Assembly: GCA_028023455.1 (NCBI GenBank)
Contig: JAQFVV010000320.1
Coordinates: forward strand, 186,001-250,000
Reading direction: 5' to 3'
Length of the DNA: 64,000 nucleotides
DNA from: Epiperipatus broadwayi
Lineage: Eukaryota; Onychophora; Udeonychophora; Euonychophora; Peripatidae
The notes below the pieces were generated by a model, which was not told the DNA's origin, ran no database searches, and saw only the letters and a list, made by a program, of their open reading frames with translations. The position numbers were made by a program, and so were the translations under genes. This document shows positions 45,925 to 57,660 of the stretch, piece by piece; within the stretch, counting starts at the first letter, position 1, and each line of letters starts with the position of its first letter.

Positions 45925-48472
45925 TTAATAGCACATACCAAATGCAGCTAATTCAGGTTTATGCCCCAACAAGTTCTCATAGTGATGAAGTAGTAGAAGA
46001 TTTTTTATATGGATGTACAAAAGGCTTTTGATCAGAGTAAACAAAATTTTAAAATTGTTATGGAAGACTTTAATGCTAGAATTGGTAAACAAATGAAAGA
46101 CGAAAGTGCCTTAGGTAATTTTGGTTATGGTAATAGAAATGAGAGAGGAAATAGACTTGTTGAGTTTGCAGAAAAAGAAAAACTTTATATTATGAATTCT
46201 TTTTTTGAGAAAAATGTTGAAAGGAAATGGACATGGAAGCATCCAAATGAAGGTACGGCATAATTGGATTATATTTTGACTAACAAGAAATACATATTTC
46301 AAGATTGTAATGTTCTTAATAAATTTAACACAGGAAGTGATCATCGATTAGTAAGGTGTAAGATATGTGCTAATGTAAAACTAGAGAGACAAAAATTCTT
46401 AAGAAAAACAATATTTACAGTTGATATTCCTAATCTTCAGAAACATTCTAATGAATTTAAATTAGAACTTACAAATCGGTTTCAAGTATTAGTAGATTTT
46501 GAACATGATTCAGATTTGAATGAAATTAATATGAAAATAACTGATACACTTTTAAAAACTGCAACAAAGATAGCTGGTAGAAAAAAGCAGCAATTGACCA
46601 ATAAAATTTCTACTGAGACTAGAGAATTTATGAGGAAAAGAAGGAATATGAAGATATACAAAAATGATGCATTAAAAAGAATTGAATATCTTGAATTTTG
46701 TAAAATGGTGTGGAAAAGAGTTGAAAATGATATAAGAAAGTATAACTGTGAACTAGCAAGGAAAGCTGTAGAAGAAAATAAAAGTCTTAAGAATGTAAAA
46801 CAACATTTTGGAATTGGCAGGAAATTTATATCTGCAATAAGAAAAAAAGATGGAATTATTACTAAAAAGAGAGATGACATCATGAAATTGGTAGAAGATT
46901 TTTATCAAGAATTATATAGTAATAAAGAACAAGTACCTCCTATATCTATTACATCTTCTGAATTGCCCAGAATTTTAAATGAAGAAGTGAGACATGCAAT
47001 TAAATGTATGAAGAAAGGAAAGGCTCCAGGTAATGATGGAATTATAATTGATATATTAAAAGAAGCAGTTGAAGAAATATAATTTTTTTTAGCAAAGTTA
47101 TATACCAAATGTCTAAATGATAAAGATGTACTGGATGATTGGAAGAATGCAGTAATAATATTAATATTTAAAAAAGGTGATAAAGAAGATATTAGAAATT
47201 ACAGACCTATCAGCCTTTTATCAGTTTTATATAAAAATTTTACCAAGATAATTACAACTCATCTACAGAGAACATTGGATTTCCACCAACCAAGAGAACA
47301 AGCTGGATTTAAAAGTGGTTTTAGTACAGTAGATCATATCCAGGTATTGAGAGAAGTTATAGAAAGGACAAATGAATATGAGTTGTCATTATGTTTTGGA
47401 TTTGTAGATTATGAAAAGGCATTTGATTCTATAAACATTTCTTCAGTGATTAAAGCATTGGATCATCAAGGTATAGATCCAGGATATTGTCATATTTTAA
47501 AGAATATTTATAAAAATGCAACAGCAACAATTAGATTACATAATGATACTGGGAAAGTCAACATTGAGAAAGGTGCAAGACAAGGTGACTCCATATCTCC
47601 AAAACTTTTTACAGCAGTGCTGCAAGAAGTATTTTGTGGATTAAAATGGGAAACTAAAGGAATAAAAATAAATGGAGATTATTTAAGTCATTTAGATTTC
47701 ATAGATGATGTAGATGTTTTTGCAAATAATGCTTCAGAGCTGCAAGAAATGTTGCAGGAGTTATCAGATGAAAGTACGAAAGTAGGACTAAAGATAAATG
47801 TTAAAAAGACTAAAGTAATGTTTAATCGATTTGCTCAAAATATGAAAATAAAGATTGATTATGATGAATTAGAAGAAGTTAACAGTTACAAATACCTTGG
47901 TCAGATTATTAATACAGATGGAAACATAATGGAGAAAATTAATCATAGAATTAAACTTGGTTGGAGTGCTTTTGGTAAAAATAACTTGATACTAAAAGGA
48001 AATATGCCTTTGGGTTTGAAAAGGAAGGTTTTTAACAAATGTGTTTTACCAGTTCTTACTTATGGATCTGAGACTTGAACACTTAATAGAAGAGCAATAC
48101 AGAGACTTCAGACTACTCAAAGAAGTATGGAAAGATGTATGTTAGGAGTAACAAGAAGAGATCGAAAATGCAATGTATGGGTAAGAGAACATCAGGTGTT
48201 AATGACCTCATTGAAAAAATTAAAGGATTGAAGTGGAGTTGGGCTGGACATATTGCTAGAAGAGATGATAATAGATGGACAATTGAAATTTTAAACTGGA
48301 TTCCAAGAGATTGTAAAAGACCCAGAAAGAGACCACATATGAGATGGATGGATGAAATAAGAAAGGGTGCAGGGGTGATGTGAAGAAGAGAAGCTAAAGA
48401 TCGGAAAATATGGATTAAACTTGGAGAGACCTTCATCCTGCAGTGGATTGATAATGGTTGATAATGATGATG
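45925..48472 (+). pseudogene. RTE-clade LINE copy 2, nearly complete endonuclease-reverse transcriptase
   Basis: 5'-truncated in the endonuclease and bounded by an 11-bp target duplication. Domains in order: endonuclease (IQVYAPTSSHSDEVVEDF at 45950; MEDFNARIG at 46057; GSDHRLVRCK at 46336, the catalytic Asp-His pair kept). Then a linker with PGNDGIIIDILKEAVEE at 47027-47075, and the reverse transcriptase from about 47170. This has IRNYRPISLLS, EQAGFKSGFSTVDHI, FVDYEKAFDS (47400), ARQGDSISPKLF, the catalytic box as FIDD (47698-47709, normally FADD) and INVKKTKVM. The C-terminal part has GHIARRDDNRW. Damage: in-frame stops at 46261-46263, 47080-47082 and 48076-48078, and a one-base deletion near 48190. 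The largest open pieces are 272 and 267 codons. It ends in GATGATG. Confidence 0.93.
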
Positions 48473-48530
48473 AAACAGCTTGTGTAAGCATAAAGAGTGG
48501 TGATCATGTGATGTTTGACAGTTTAAATTA
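48473..48530 (+). mobile_element. fold-back element FB2, right part
   Basis: Begins with the second copy of the RTE target duplication (AAACAGCTTGT), then GTAAGCATAAAGAGTGGTGA and TCATGTGATGTTTGACAG, the FB2 terminal block. It stops where RTE copy 3 resumes. Confidence 0.8.
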
Positions 48531-50840
48531 AGAACTGGTAACACATTTATTAAAAACTTTCATTTCAAACACATAATCATATTTCCTTTTAATATTAAAT
48601 TATTTCTACTAAAAGTACTCCAACCAAGTTTAATGCTGTGATTAATTTTATCCATTATGTTTCCATCTGTAGTAAAAATTTGACCAAGATATTTGTAGTT
48701 GTCTTTTCAACAATGGCTTTTAACTCTTGCAACATTTGTTAAAGCTTTAAAGCATTATTTGAAAAAATAACTACATTATCTGCAAAATATACATGACTTA
48801 AATACTCTCCATTTACTTTTATTCTCTTAGCTTTACATTTTAATCCACAGAATACTTGCAAAACTGCTGTAAAAAGATTTGCAGATATGGAGTTATCCTG
48901 TCATTGTTAATCTTTTTAGTATGATAATATAATCTAATTGTTGCTGTTGCATTTTTATAAATATTCTTCAGAATATGACAAAATCCTGGGTCTATACTTT
49001 CATGAAGAAATGCTTATACAATCAAATACTTTTTCATAATTTACAAATGCAAAGCATAATAACAACTCATATTCATTGATCCTTTTTATAACTTTTCTCA
49101 ATACTTGGATATGACGAAATATACTAAAACTACTTTTGAATCCAGCTTGTTCTTTTGTTTGGTTAAAATCCAAAGTTATTTGGGTAAGAATTTTATATAG
49201 AACTGATAAAAGTCTGATTGGTCTGTAATTTTTAATAATCTTTTTTTAATATTAATATTAATACTGCATTCTTCCAATCATCTAGTTTATCTTTATCATT
49301 TAGGCATTTGGTATATAACTGCCAATTTTTTTTCTATTTCTTCTCTTGCTTTTTTTAAGATATCAATTTTAATTTCACCATTACCTGAAGCTTTTATCTT
49401 CTTTATAAATTTAATTGCATGTCTCACTTATTCATTTAAAATCCTAGGCAATTCAAAAGATATACTAGTTGTAGGAAATACTTTTTTTTTTTTTTTTTAT
49501 TGTTACACAACTCTTGATAGAAATCTTCTACATATTTCATAATGTCATCTCTCTTTTTTTTTTTTTTTGGTAATAGTTCCATATTTTTTTAATATTGCAG
49601 AAATGAGTTTTTTATTAATACCAAGGTGTTGATTTACACTCTTGAGGCTTTTATTATCTTCTATAGCGTTCCTTGTTAGTTTACATCTATACTTTCTTAT
49701 ATCATTATCATTTCTTTTTCATACCATTTACTAAATTCAAGATACTCAAACCTTTTTAATGAATCATTTTTACATATTTTTATATACTTTCTTTATAAAT
49801 TGTATTGTCATAATAAAAATTTTACTGATTAACTGCTGCTTTTTTCATGCCAGTTATCTTTGTTGCAGTTTTAAAAAGTGTATCAGCTATCTTTCTAGTG
49901 ATTTTATTCAAATCTTAATCTTGTTAAAAAGTCATTAATATTTGAAAATTATTAGCAAGTTCTAATTTAAATTCATTGGAATGTTTTTGAAGATTAGGAA
50001 TATCAACTGTTTTTATTATTTGTCTTAATAATTTTTGTCTGTCTAGTTGTGCATTAACATGTATTTTATATCACAGCAATCATCATCATTTCCTATGTTG
50101 AATTTATTAAGAATCTACAATCTTGAAATACATATATTTTGTTAATCAAAATATAATCCAATTCTGCTATACCTTCATTTGGATGCTTCTATGTTCATTT
50201 CAAATTAACTTTTTTTTTTCAAAAAAAGAATTCATAATATAAAGTTTTATTTTTTCTGCAAACTCCACAAGTCTATGACCTCTATTACCATAACCAAATT
50301 TACTTATAGCACTTTTATCTTTCAATTGTTTATCAATTCTAGCATTATAAGTCTCCATGACAATTTTTAAATGTTGTTTTGTCTGATTGAAAGTCTTTTG
50401 CACATTCATATAAAAATCCTCTACTTCATCATCACAATGAGAACTTGTTAGGGCAGAATTCTGATTTATTAGCATTTGATATCTGCCATTAAGTTGAGTA
50501 ACTCATCTTTCCACTCTGTCTGATACATCATCAATCTCCACAATGTTGTTCTTCCACTTTTTATTTATAATGAATCCTATTCTACTTGTAATTCCAATGT
50601 TTGTACCTTTGTAGTACAGTACATATTAGTTTTTTAAATTAATTTTCCATCTCTTCTTCTAACTTCACAAAATCCAATAAGGTCCCATTTAATATAAGAC
50701 AGTTTTCTCCAAATTCTTGATTTCCCCCCTTTATTTGAAAGTGGTCTGCAATTATAAGTGCCTAAATAAAATGTTGCCATTAAATGGCAGTCTGGGTCCA
50801 CAACCTGGAGATTCTTAGCACCCTCAGCCTTCATCTGCCA
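48531..50840 (-). pseudogene. RTE LINE copy 3, 5' portion including the endonuclease start
   Basis: Reading down from 50834: a 66-codon frame with MATFYLGTYNCRPLSN, then KLSYIKWDLIGFCEVRRRDG, the N-terminus of RTE endonucleases (canonical GTYNVRTL ... IIGLCEVRR). Next a 91-codon frame, 50475-50200, with EVEDFYMNVQKTFNQ and METYNARIDK (the DFN of the active site lost). Between 50100 and 48680 the linker and reverse transcriptase follow the plus copy at the DNA level but are full of stops, T expansions (49480-49500, 49553-49568) and deletions. The copy resumes the reading left at 45777. It is older than the plus copy nested inside it. Confidence 0.85.
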
Positions 50841-51417
50841 ACTGCTGCTTTGGCTGGTGACTTTATAGCCTCATGGGATTAAGGGCTATGGTTTATTTTT
50901 GTCTATCATGACTGTAAATATTAGAAAAAAATTCATTTGCACACATATTCATTCTATCATGAGAAAATTCAACCTTGATCAAAGACACATTACTGGTTAA
51001 AGTGTGTCGGTGATCAACCCAACCATGTTTGTATATTATATGAATAATCACATAGTAATCATCAGCTGTAATGATAAGAACGTATGGAGCAGACCTTAGG
51101 AATTTGCCCTGCTCGATTCCTTTTACGTCCTCCACAAGCAATCAAGGGTCTCCTTTCAGTTAACATCAAATTCCCTTCTACAGCAATTTCTTTATATTCT
51201 TTTGATGTTTCTTATAATTAAAAAGTTGATAAAAGAAAGCATTTTTTATTATTTTTTTAATTTCAAAAACCTGGGTATTCAAAAACATCCTTTCTAATGG
51301 AATACATCTCAATAAACAATTAAGAAAAGAAAAAAAGAAAAGGAATTGTAAAAAAAAATGATTATGGTAAATATATGTATTGTGTATATGACGAGCGTGA
51401 ATAAAATAATCTATTCT
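50841..51417. other. possible 5' region of RTE copy 3, nothing decodable
   Basis: GC content is a little higher than the surroundings, and a minus open frame of 82 codons (51141-50893) lies just upstream of the endonuclease start. It could be the RTE leader. No motif is recognised. Confidence 0.35.
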
Positions 51418-52638
51418 CAGAGATGGATCAAGCCAAATGGGGGCCCTAGTAGTAAAAGTTTCAGTGCCCTCAAACTCAAATTAAAAAAAAAAAATTCAAG
51501 AAAACTCTCATTCAGTTATTAACAAAAAAGAAAAGTAATCAAAAATTTCATACCCATAACACATTAAATAAATTTACTAAAACACATATTTTTACATGAA
51601 TTTCCATCTTGCTTTATTTCTTGAAAATTCGTCAATTATTTTTGCAATGTCAATTCGACTTAAAATTTCCTGCTCTATATACGGAATGGCCATATTATTT
51701 AATCTTTCTTCTCCCATAGTACTCCTTAAATAATTTTTTTGCACGATTAATTTAAAACAGAAAACGATTTTTCTTCTGACGCATTAGATAAGGGAATTGT
51801 TAAAAAAATTTCTATAATATTTCAACATTTGGAAATGTGCAAGACATTTTTTTGGCAGCTCAATAGATGTCTGGTGTGGTTTTTATGGTATCCTCGTTTT
51901 TTTTTAGAAATATTAAAAAATAGTCAATTCAGTTTCAAAATTATAAACATTAATGTCATTTTTGTAAATATCCTTAAACTTTATTATCGCGTTCTTTTTT
52001 TCTTCTATTGATAAGTTCCAATCAAAAAATAGTCGAAAAGGCTCTACAACAACTTCATAGCTTTGGTGTTATCACATATAATATAAAATGAATTGACTAT
52101 GAAATTTTCTCTTATTGTAAATTCATGTATAACTTTTTTTGTAAAATAGTTTAAAAGCTACTAAAAAAATTTTTTTTCATGATAATGTTGTTAAGATTTA
52201 ACAAAGAAAATTCATTTTTACCTGTCTCCAATCAAAATATAATTTAGAAAAAAACTTCTGGAAATAAATCAGTTTCAGGTAAACAGCAAAATTTATTTAC
52301 AATAATTTTGTCAAAAGCAAAATATTTAAATCAAATTATTATTTTGGGAGGGGTCGAATTTTTTGTGTAATTAAAAATATATATATATTTACTTAATTTG
52401 GGCTTATTTATACTATACTTGTTTTACCTCCTGATGTTAAAGTTAGCATCCTGCCAAAACTCAAATAAATTGGTTTCAAAAGCATTTAAATAATCCAGTG
52501 TTATAGGAGGGTTGATTGTATACAAAAAAACATAATTTTCCCTGAATCCTAATGAAAAGACATTTTAAGACCTCGGAGCCCTTAGCATTCTGGGGCCCTA
52601 TGCAGCTGCTTAGTTGCTTACTGCTTAATTCGCCTCTG
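51418..52638 (-). mobile_element. hAT transposon, internally deleted, 1,221 bp
   Basis: The left end CAGAGATGGATCAAGC and the inverse of the right end CAGAGGCGAATTAAGC match at 11 of 16 positions. Both are followed by GGGGCCC-containing subterminal DNA. The flanking 8-bp repeats are TCTATTCT (51410-51417) and CCTATTTT (52639-52646), 6 of 8 identical. The interior holds only the transposase C-terminus, so most of the gene has been lost. Ends of this type accompany TTF/ZMYM-like hAT elements. Confidence 0.8.
51595..51830 (-). pseudogene. hAT transposase C-terminal (dimerisation) domain
   Basis: Minus strand from about 51812: FLTIPLSNASEEKSFSVLN, a frame slip, then NYLRSTMGEERLNNMAIPYI, then IDIAKIIDEFSRNKAR. 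Standard hAT transposases read AS-ERSFS-LK-IKNYLRSTM-xERL-xLA. The frame is broken once by a stop and once by a frameshift. It lies within the deleted hAT element. Confidence 0.85.
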
Positions 52639-52898
52639 CCTATTTTAACCTTTTCTTTCAATTACTTTACGGCATTTGTTTTCAAAAACTATTTTTTGAA
52701 ATAACAATTCTAATACAAAACTTATTTTATAAAATGTAATTATGCAGTAATCATTTATTAAAATTATACCCCCCCCTCTAAATAAACATCCATAAATAAA
52801 CAACCTCAATATTACCACATATTCTTTTAAATTCATATAAATAAAGATACAATAAAAGTCAAATGCATTTCTGTGCTAATCTCTAGTTTAAAAAATGA

Positions 52899-52967
52899 TG
52901 CAGTTGTCCCGGTTTGGCGGGTTCGCTTCCCGGCTGATGCTATGACACGAGAAAAAAAAAAAAAAAA
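52899..52967 (+). mobile_element. tRNA-headed SINE, 5'-truncated
   Basis: Only the 3' half of the head remains: GCAGTTGTCCCGG, then a small insertion, then the B-box arm GGGTTCGCTTCCC and GATGC. The family tail TATGACACGAG and a 16-base A run (to about 52967) follow. Confidence 0.8.
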
Positions 52968-52969
52968 TT

Positions 52970-53404
52970 AATAATAGTCATTATTATATCTGTTTAAAGT
53001 GAATGGTGTCAAAGATAAGGGTTGAGTTAATTTGACACTTGTAATTCAAAATGTAATTATAAACAAATACATTTTCCATCTAGCATATTAAGTATTTACT
53101 AAAAAAAAATCACATTTTAGAAGCTATTGTATTTTAACTGGATTCTTAATGATCAAATAAATCTAAAACCATTATTGTAAAAAATTGATACTCTTTAAAC
53201 GTATTTTTGTAACTGTGCTAATGTACATTAATAAATAATTATTGTGCATTACAGTTAAATAACTTTAAAATAAATAATGTATTAAAATAGTATAAGGCTT
53301 AATATTTATTTTACAATTATTTGATTATTTTTTTCTTGCTTGGTACAAAGTCAAATTTTTTTGTATTAGAAAATCATATATGATTAGAAACCAAGCTGAA
53401 GTCT
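52970..53404. other. AT-rich stretch, nothing recognised
   Basis: No motif or repeat was identified. Confidence 0.5.
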
Positions 53405-53880
53405 CCTTTGAAGTCATTTTTCACTACTATAAACCCATTTATTTTATTGCATCTGTTATCTTCTTCCATTCTTTTATTACCAAATCGTTTTTGTAACACT
53501 GACATTTTTTTCTATCCCATTTTAAAGTGGCTATTTCTTTTATTCCAAGCCATTTTCTTATATCTCTTGTTTTCATCATAAAAACAAAAAAAAACTCAAC
53601 CTTTTTCACATCTTTCGTTTCTATTTTTTTCTACTCTCCATATAACATAATTTATATTTTAAAAAATAAATGTTGTACATACTTCTTCACATTTCCACTT
53701 AAATTACAAGTTTTTATTTCATTTTGCTCTTTCTTAGTATCCAAAGCTCCTATTATCCTTAATTCAAATAATATACATTTTTTTCTAATCTTATGTATCA
53801 ATTCATATTCTAAATACGTTTTGTTTCCTATATAACTCTAAACAATTGTTTTTATTCATATTCATTTTCCAATGACTCTA
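53405..53880 (-). pseudogene. LINE C-terminal relict (tentative)
   Basis: The minus strand contains CNLSGNVKKYVQHLFF (about 53711-53662), close to the CxLCG-xxEx-HLFxxC zinc-finger-like signature of LINE tails but with one Cys read as Ser. Further on it has MMKTRDIRKWLGIKE and KKCQCYKNDLVIKEWKK (53580-53460). Frames slip twice. The plus strand is accordingly pyrimidine-rich. Confidence 0.4.
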
Positions 53881-54436
53881 ACTCTACTCTCCTTCACTAA
53901 CTTCTATTTTTTCTACTCCTTATAATTATAAACTTGTAATATAATCTGTACTCATTTATATATTTGTCATATAGATTCATAAATTAAACACGTGACTGTG
54001 AACAATGTCACCTGATCAGAGATTTTTTGTGAGTAGACTTCTACAATAAAAAAAAATATTATAATAGAATAAAAACATATTTTTTTAAAAATAAACTTGT
54101 GTTTTTACTTTTTCATTCATAAACAGAAATGGTAAAATAAAGAATTTGTACCCTGTAGATAAAACTTTGTGATACTATATAACCAAACTAATAAAGATCT
54201 AGTTTTAGCACCTTTTTAATGAATATCTACTGTATTTAAATTAGTATATACTTAATAAACAATATAATTATGTCTAAGGTATGACTAATTTGTTTTAAGA
54301 CTAAATGATCTCTTGCATTTAAAAGTATTCTAAATCTTTTAATTTTCAAGAAAACAGAGATTAATAAGTAAAATATTCATTTTAATAGTATTAATAATTG
54401 CAAGACATGTCATAAAAACCGGCTAACATTGAAACT
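53881..54436. other. AT-rich stretch, nothing recognised
   Basis: No motif or repeat was identified. Confidence 0.5.
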
Positions 54437-54449
54437 AATATGTTAGCAA

Positions 54450-54630
54450 AATCACCCTTACCTTTATTTTGCTATAATATCTTGTAAATACAATTTATCC
54501 AAACAACTTTGAACACTTTATAGCAAAATCCTTTGTTGTACATATATATATATGTATCTTATGTTTCAACATATGTACAATAAAGAATTTTGCTAAAAAG
54601 TGTTCAAAGTGATTTGGATAAATTGTATTT
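54450..54630. mobile_element. small hairpin element flanked by 13-bp direct repeats
   Basis: Inverted arms at 54486-54548 and 54570-54630 share AAATACAATTTATCCAAA, CTTTGAACACTTT, AGCAAAATCC and GTACATAT in inverted order, around an AT-rich loop. The direct repeat AATATGTTAGCAA lies at 54437-54449 and 54631-54643. It may be the target duplication of the insertion, though about 35 bp at the left lie outside the hairpin. Confidence 0.7.
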
Positions 54631-54643
54631 AATATGTTAGCAA

Positions 54644-55269
54644 TAATTTATTTAAGTCTTACGGTGATATATGGGATTAAGTCACATGCATTATGAAAAA
54701 TTGCAGAAATGTGTCTTGTAATGATATAGAAGTTTGGGATTTTTTGGCAGTTTAAAATAAAAACTCTCATTTTAGATATAAGGGAGATATCTCAAAACAA
54801 TTATCATCTAAAGGCAATTGAAAAAAGAACATATTAGTTAATTATGGGTCTGTCAGTTTCCTCTGCTGCTGAATCTTTGTTGTTTACACAATATAATATC
54901 AAATATTTTCTTTTTTACTTTAAGTGCTTCTCTAAGATGGTTGTGGCATGTAATTGAGGATATTATGATCATCGCAAATGGTAATTAGCCATTGCTTGCT
55001 AATACAATTTCTCTCTAATCTCTAGGCTTTGATTTTTTGGCAAAACATCTGAAAGCATAATGGTAAAGTTGTAGGCTGGAGAGTTATAAGCTTCTGAATT
55101 AATAGCCAGCTGAAGAAACTATTAAAAGTTTTTTAATTTAGTCAATTAAAGTTTTTTTAGTATAGTCAATTAAATAAAATTATTGCATTCAACCTGCCAT
55201 TTGAGTGCTCAATTAACAATATAACTTTTTTAATACAGTTTATCCTAATATTTTATATTCAGGGTTATA
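54644..55269. other. AT-rich stretch, nothing recognised
   Basis: No gene, RNA or repeat family was identified. Confidence 0.5.
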
Positions 55270-55645
55270 TAATAAACTTTAAAGAGAAAGGATTCACCTT
55301 TTTAACATATACACCATACTGACTTTTATAATAGCTCAATGTTACTGTATTGAGTACAGATGAAACTCAAACCCAAACACAAGATAGAGACTTTATAAAA
55401 ATAAGAGCAATCTCCTATCTGATTTATATAGGCCAATCTGAAGCATCTTGGTTTGAGAGAGTGAAGATGTTACTCTGTTTACTTTTACATTCATTACTTT
55501 CTTACATACATTAACATTAGTGAAATCTCTTGCTTTACTGTGTGTTAATATTATTAATTAATAGAAACTATGTAATGTTCAAATTTATTTACTAAGCACA
55601 GATGTTAAAAAGGTGAAATTCTTTCATTTTAATTTCATACGATCT
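55270..55645 (+). mobile_element. fold-back element, family FB1
   Basis: Inverted ends AAAGGATTCACCTTTTTAAC (about 55284-55303) and GTTAAAAAGGTGAAATTCTT (about 55605-55624). The core is CACAAGATAGAGACTTTATA, then AGAGCAATCTCC and TATATAGGCCAATCTGAAGC, then CATCTTGGTTTGAGAG. This is the clearest FB1 copy in the window. Confidence 0.75.
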
Positions 55646-55689
55646 ATATGTTTAGTAAATATATTTGAACATTTTTCATATGTCTAAGC

Positions 55690-56145
55690 AACTTGGAAGA
55701 GAGACCAAAAATTGTCTCCTCCCCTACATCTTTGAAGCCACATGGAAGTTGATTGTTATGCCTCCCTAAGGCTAGTCCCTTTTATATCCAGATAGAAAAA
55801 GCCTATACTGGAAACAATTAAAAACTGGTTTAAGTGCATCCATTCGGGGTTGACTATTAATTGCCCTCATCCTCTAGCCTATATCTTCGACCATGGATAT
55901 GAGGACATTGACATCCATTATCAAGGGTCTGATTTACTTATGTAATGCTGTGATTTTTGCATAGACAAAACTTTGATGTCATCTTTGTACATTTTGAGTC
56001 ATGCAAGCTTAGTCACTTATCTCCAAGATATCAAACCCTGGGACCTTCCCATTGCTCCTATGGATCACTGTAGTCCTCTTAGGTTATGTAATGCAGGATA
56101 TGTCATTGTTGAACTTTTTTCTTTTTTGAATACCATTTAATGTAT
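55690..56145 (+). pseudogene. LINE endonuclease relict (tentative)
   Basis: One plus frame stays open from about 55802 to 56140 apart from a single stop near 55940, unusual in this AT-rich DNA. Its codons are more GC-rich than the surroundings. It reads PHPLAYIFDHGYEDIDIHYQ, then CIDKTLMSSLYILSHASLVT, then PMDHCSPLRL. The order SxIDxTLxS ... (S)DHxP is that of the C-terminal half of LINE apurinic-type endonucleases. The upstream part (55690-55800) needs a frame change. No reverse transcriptase follows. Confidence 0.45.
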
Positions 56146-56939
56146 CCTATTTTTAATCTTATCATATGAGTTGTAACCAAATTACAGAATAAAATTTCCT
56201 ATATTTTATAAAAGAAAACTTGGTAAGTATTTAATTATCCTAATATTAGTCTGAAATCATTTATCTCTTCATTCAAATTATTTTAGCTTTTTAAATATAA
56301 GCATTAAGTATATACATCTATCATATTCAAATGAATCTTTGGAAGGAAATATTTATTTTTTTAATTAAGTAATTAATAAAATATTCATATCTTTAAAAAT
56401 ACATTTAGCTTGAAAATATTAAAAATTTGTAATTTAAAATTTCAAAAATACTTTATTAGTTTTATAATAAATTGAATATATAATTATATTTCAGTAAATT
56501 ATATATTTTAAAGTATTTTTGAGCACATTTATATTAAAGCTTTTTTTAAAAAAAATATCTGTCACCAGGTTTTTAGTAGATGATAACTTTAAAGATTCAA
56601 TGAGGGGTGGGGATGATAAATGAGTCTCTATTCTACTTAAAAGAGAATAAATCAACGGTGTTCTCACTTGAAAGTCTAAAATTTCAAATTATTTTTTCTT
56701 ATCTTGTAGCTGTACTCATGAGATTGTATAAAATGGGATTTGAAGCATTTATGTAAGATTTTATTGATGTATTTTATTCAAACTACTTTAGATTGACCTG
56801 CAAATTCACAGAGGTCTTAGTCTATATTTTGTTACAAGTCATTAACAATTATTCTGTCAAACCACTATTTCTATGTGTACACATTAAATATCATTTATAA
56901 GTTTTCTTTTAACTACACATAGCTTTAATATTATGAATA
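56146..56939. other. AT-rich stretch, nothing recognised
   Basis: No motif or repeat was identified. Confidence 0.5.
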
Positions 56940-57660
56940 AAGACATCTGGAATGGGTAAATGACTCTAAGATGCATTTGATTCTAAATCAGCACTCTTAA
57001 ATTTGCTCAGGTCACAAACTCTTTCATTTTTATTATATTTGTCCATTATTCATCCAATTATTACAGTTTAATTTAAAAACATCAAGCTCCCTGCAATCAT
57101 AATTATGACACTGTTTTTGCAGGTAAATACCTAAGGATTCCCACCAATCATATGTTAGACTAAAAATTATAACATTTTTAGCCTACATATATCTATTATA
57201 ATGGAATACAACCTAAAGGAATAATTAATTCAACTTCATTTCTTTTTACTAAGCATAATAGCTCATTTGTTCTTAAACTATCCATTTAATCACATAAAAA
57301 CATTTATAAAAGGTAAGTGATCCCTAAGATACATTAGTTAAAGTTTAAAGAGTATAGATATGGCTTAAAATGGTATTATAATTTCTAACCAAATAAATAA
57401 TTAGTAATTATCATTAAGGTTTTTCCCATGTATAATATCCTAAATATTCTTATATCTTTCTATTTAATAACATATTTTTTAATCAGATAAATAAAAATAT
57501 TAAATAAGCAAAATGGTTCCTAAGGTGCATTAATTAAAATTTAAAGTGTATATATGAGTTTAAAATAGTATTACAATTTTTAGCCTAATAAGTAATTAGT
57601 AATAATCATTAAGATATTTATCTGGTGAGCATGATTATAATAATTATGAGTATAGAAAGT
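56940..57660. repeat. degenerate direct repeats, unit about 180 bp
   Basis: Three, perhaps four, diverged units. The best pair starts at about 57297 and 57483 and shares CCTAAGRTRCATTARTTAAA, AGTRTAKATATGRSTTAAAA, ATTRYAATTTYTARCC and AATTAGTAATWATCATTAAG. Earlier pieces at 57110-57175 fit less well. A similar piece ends the window (about 63935-64000: ATTATAATTTTCAACCTAAC and GATTAGTAATAATCATTA). Confidence 0.6.

Noticed and set aside
45360-48472. CRISPR-like array or phage region
   Set aside because: The window is eukaryotic. Repeats are transposon ends and minisatellites with no regular spacer structure.
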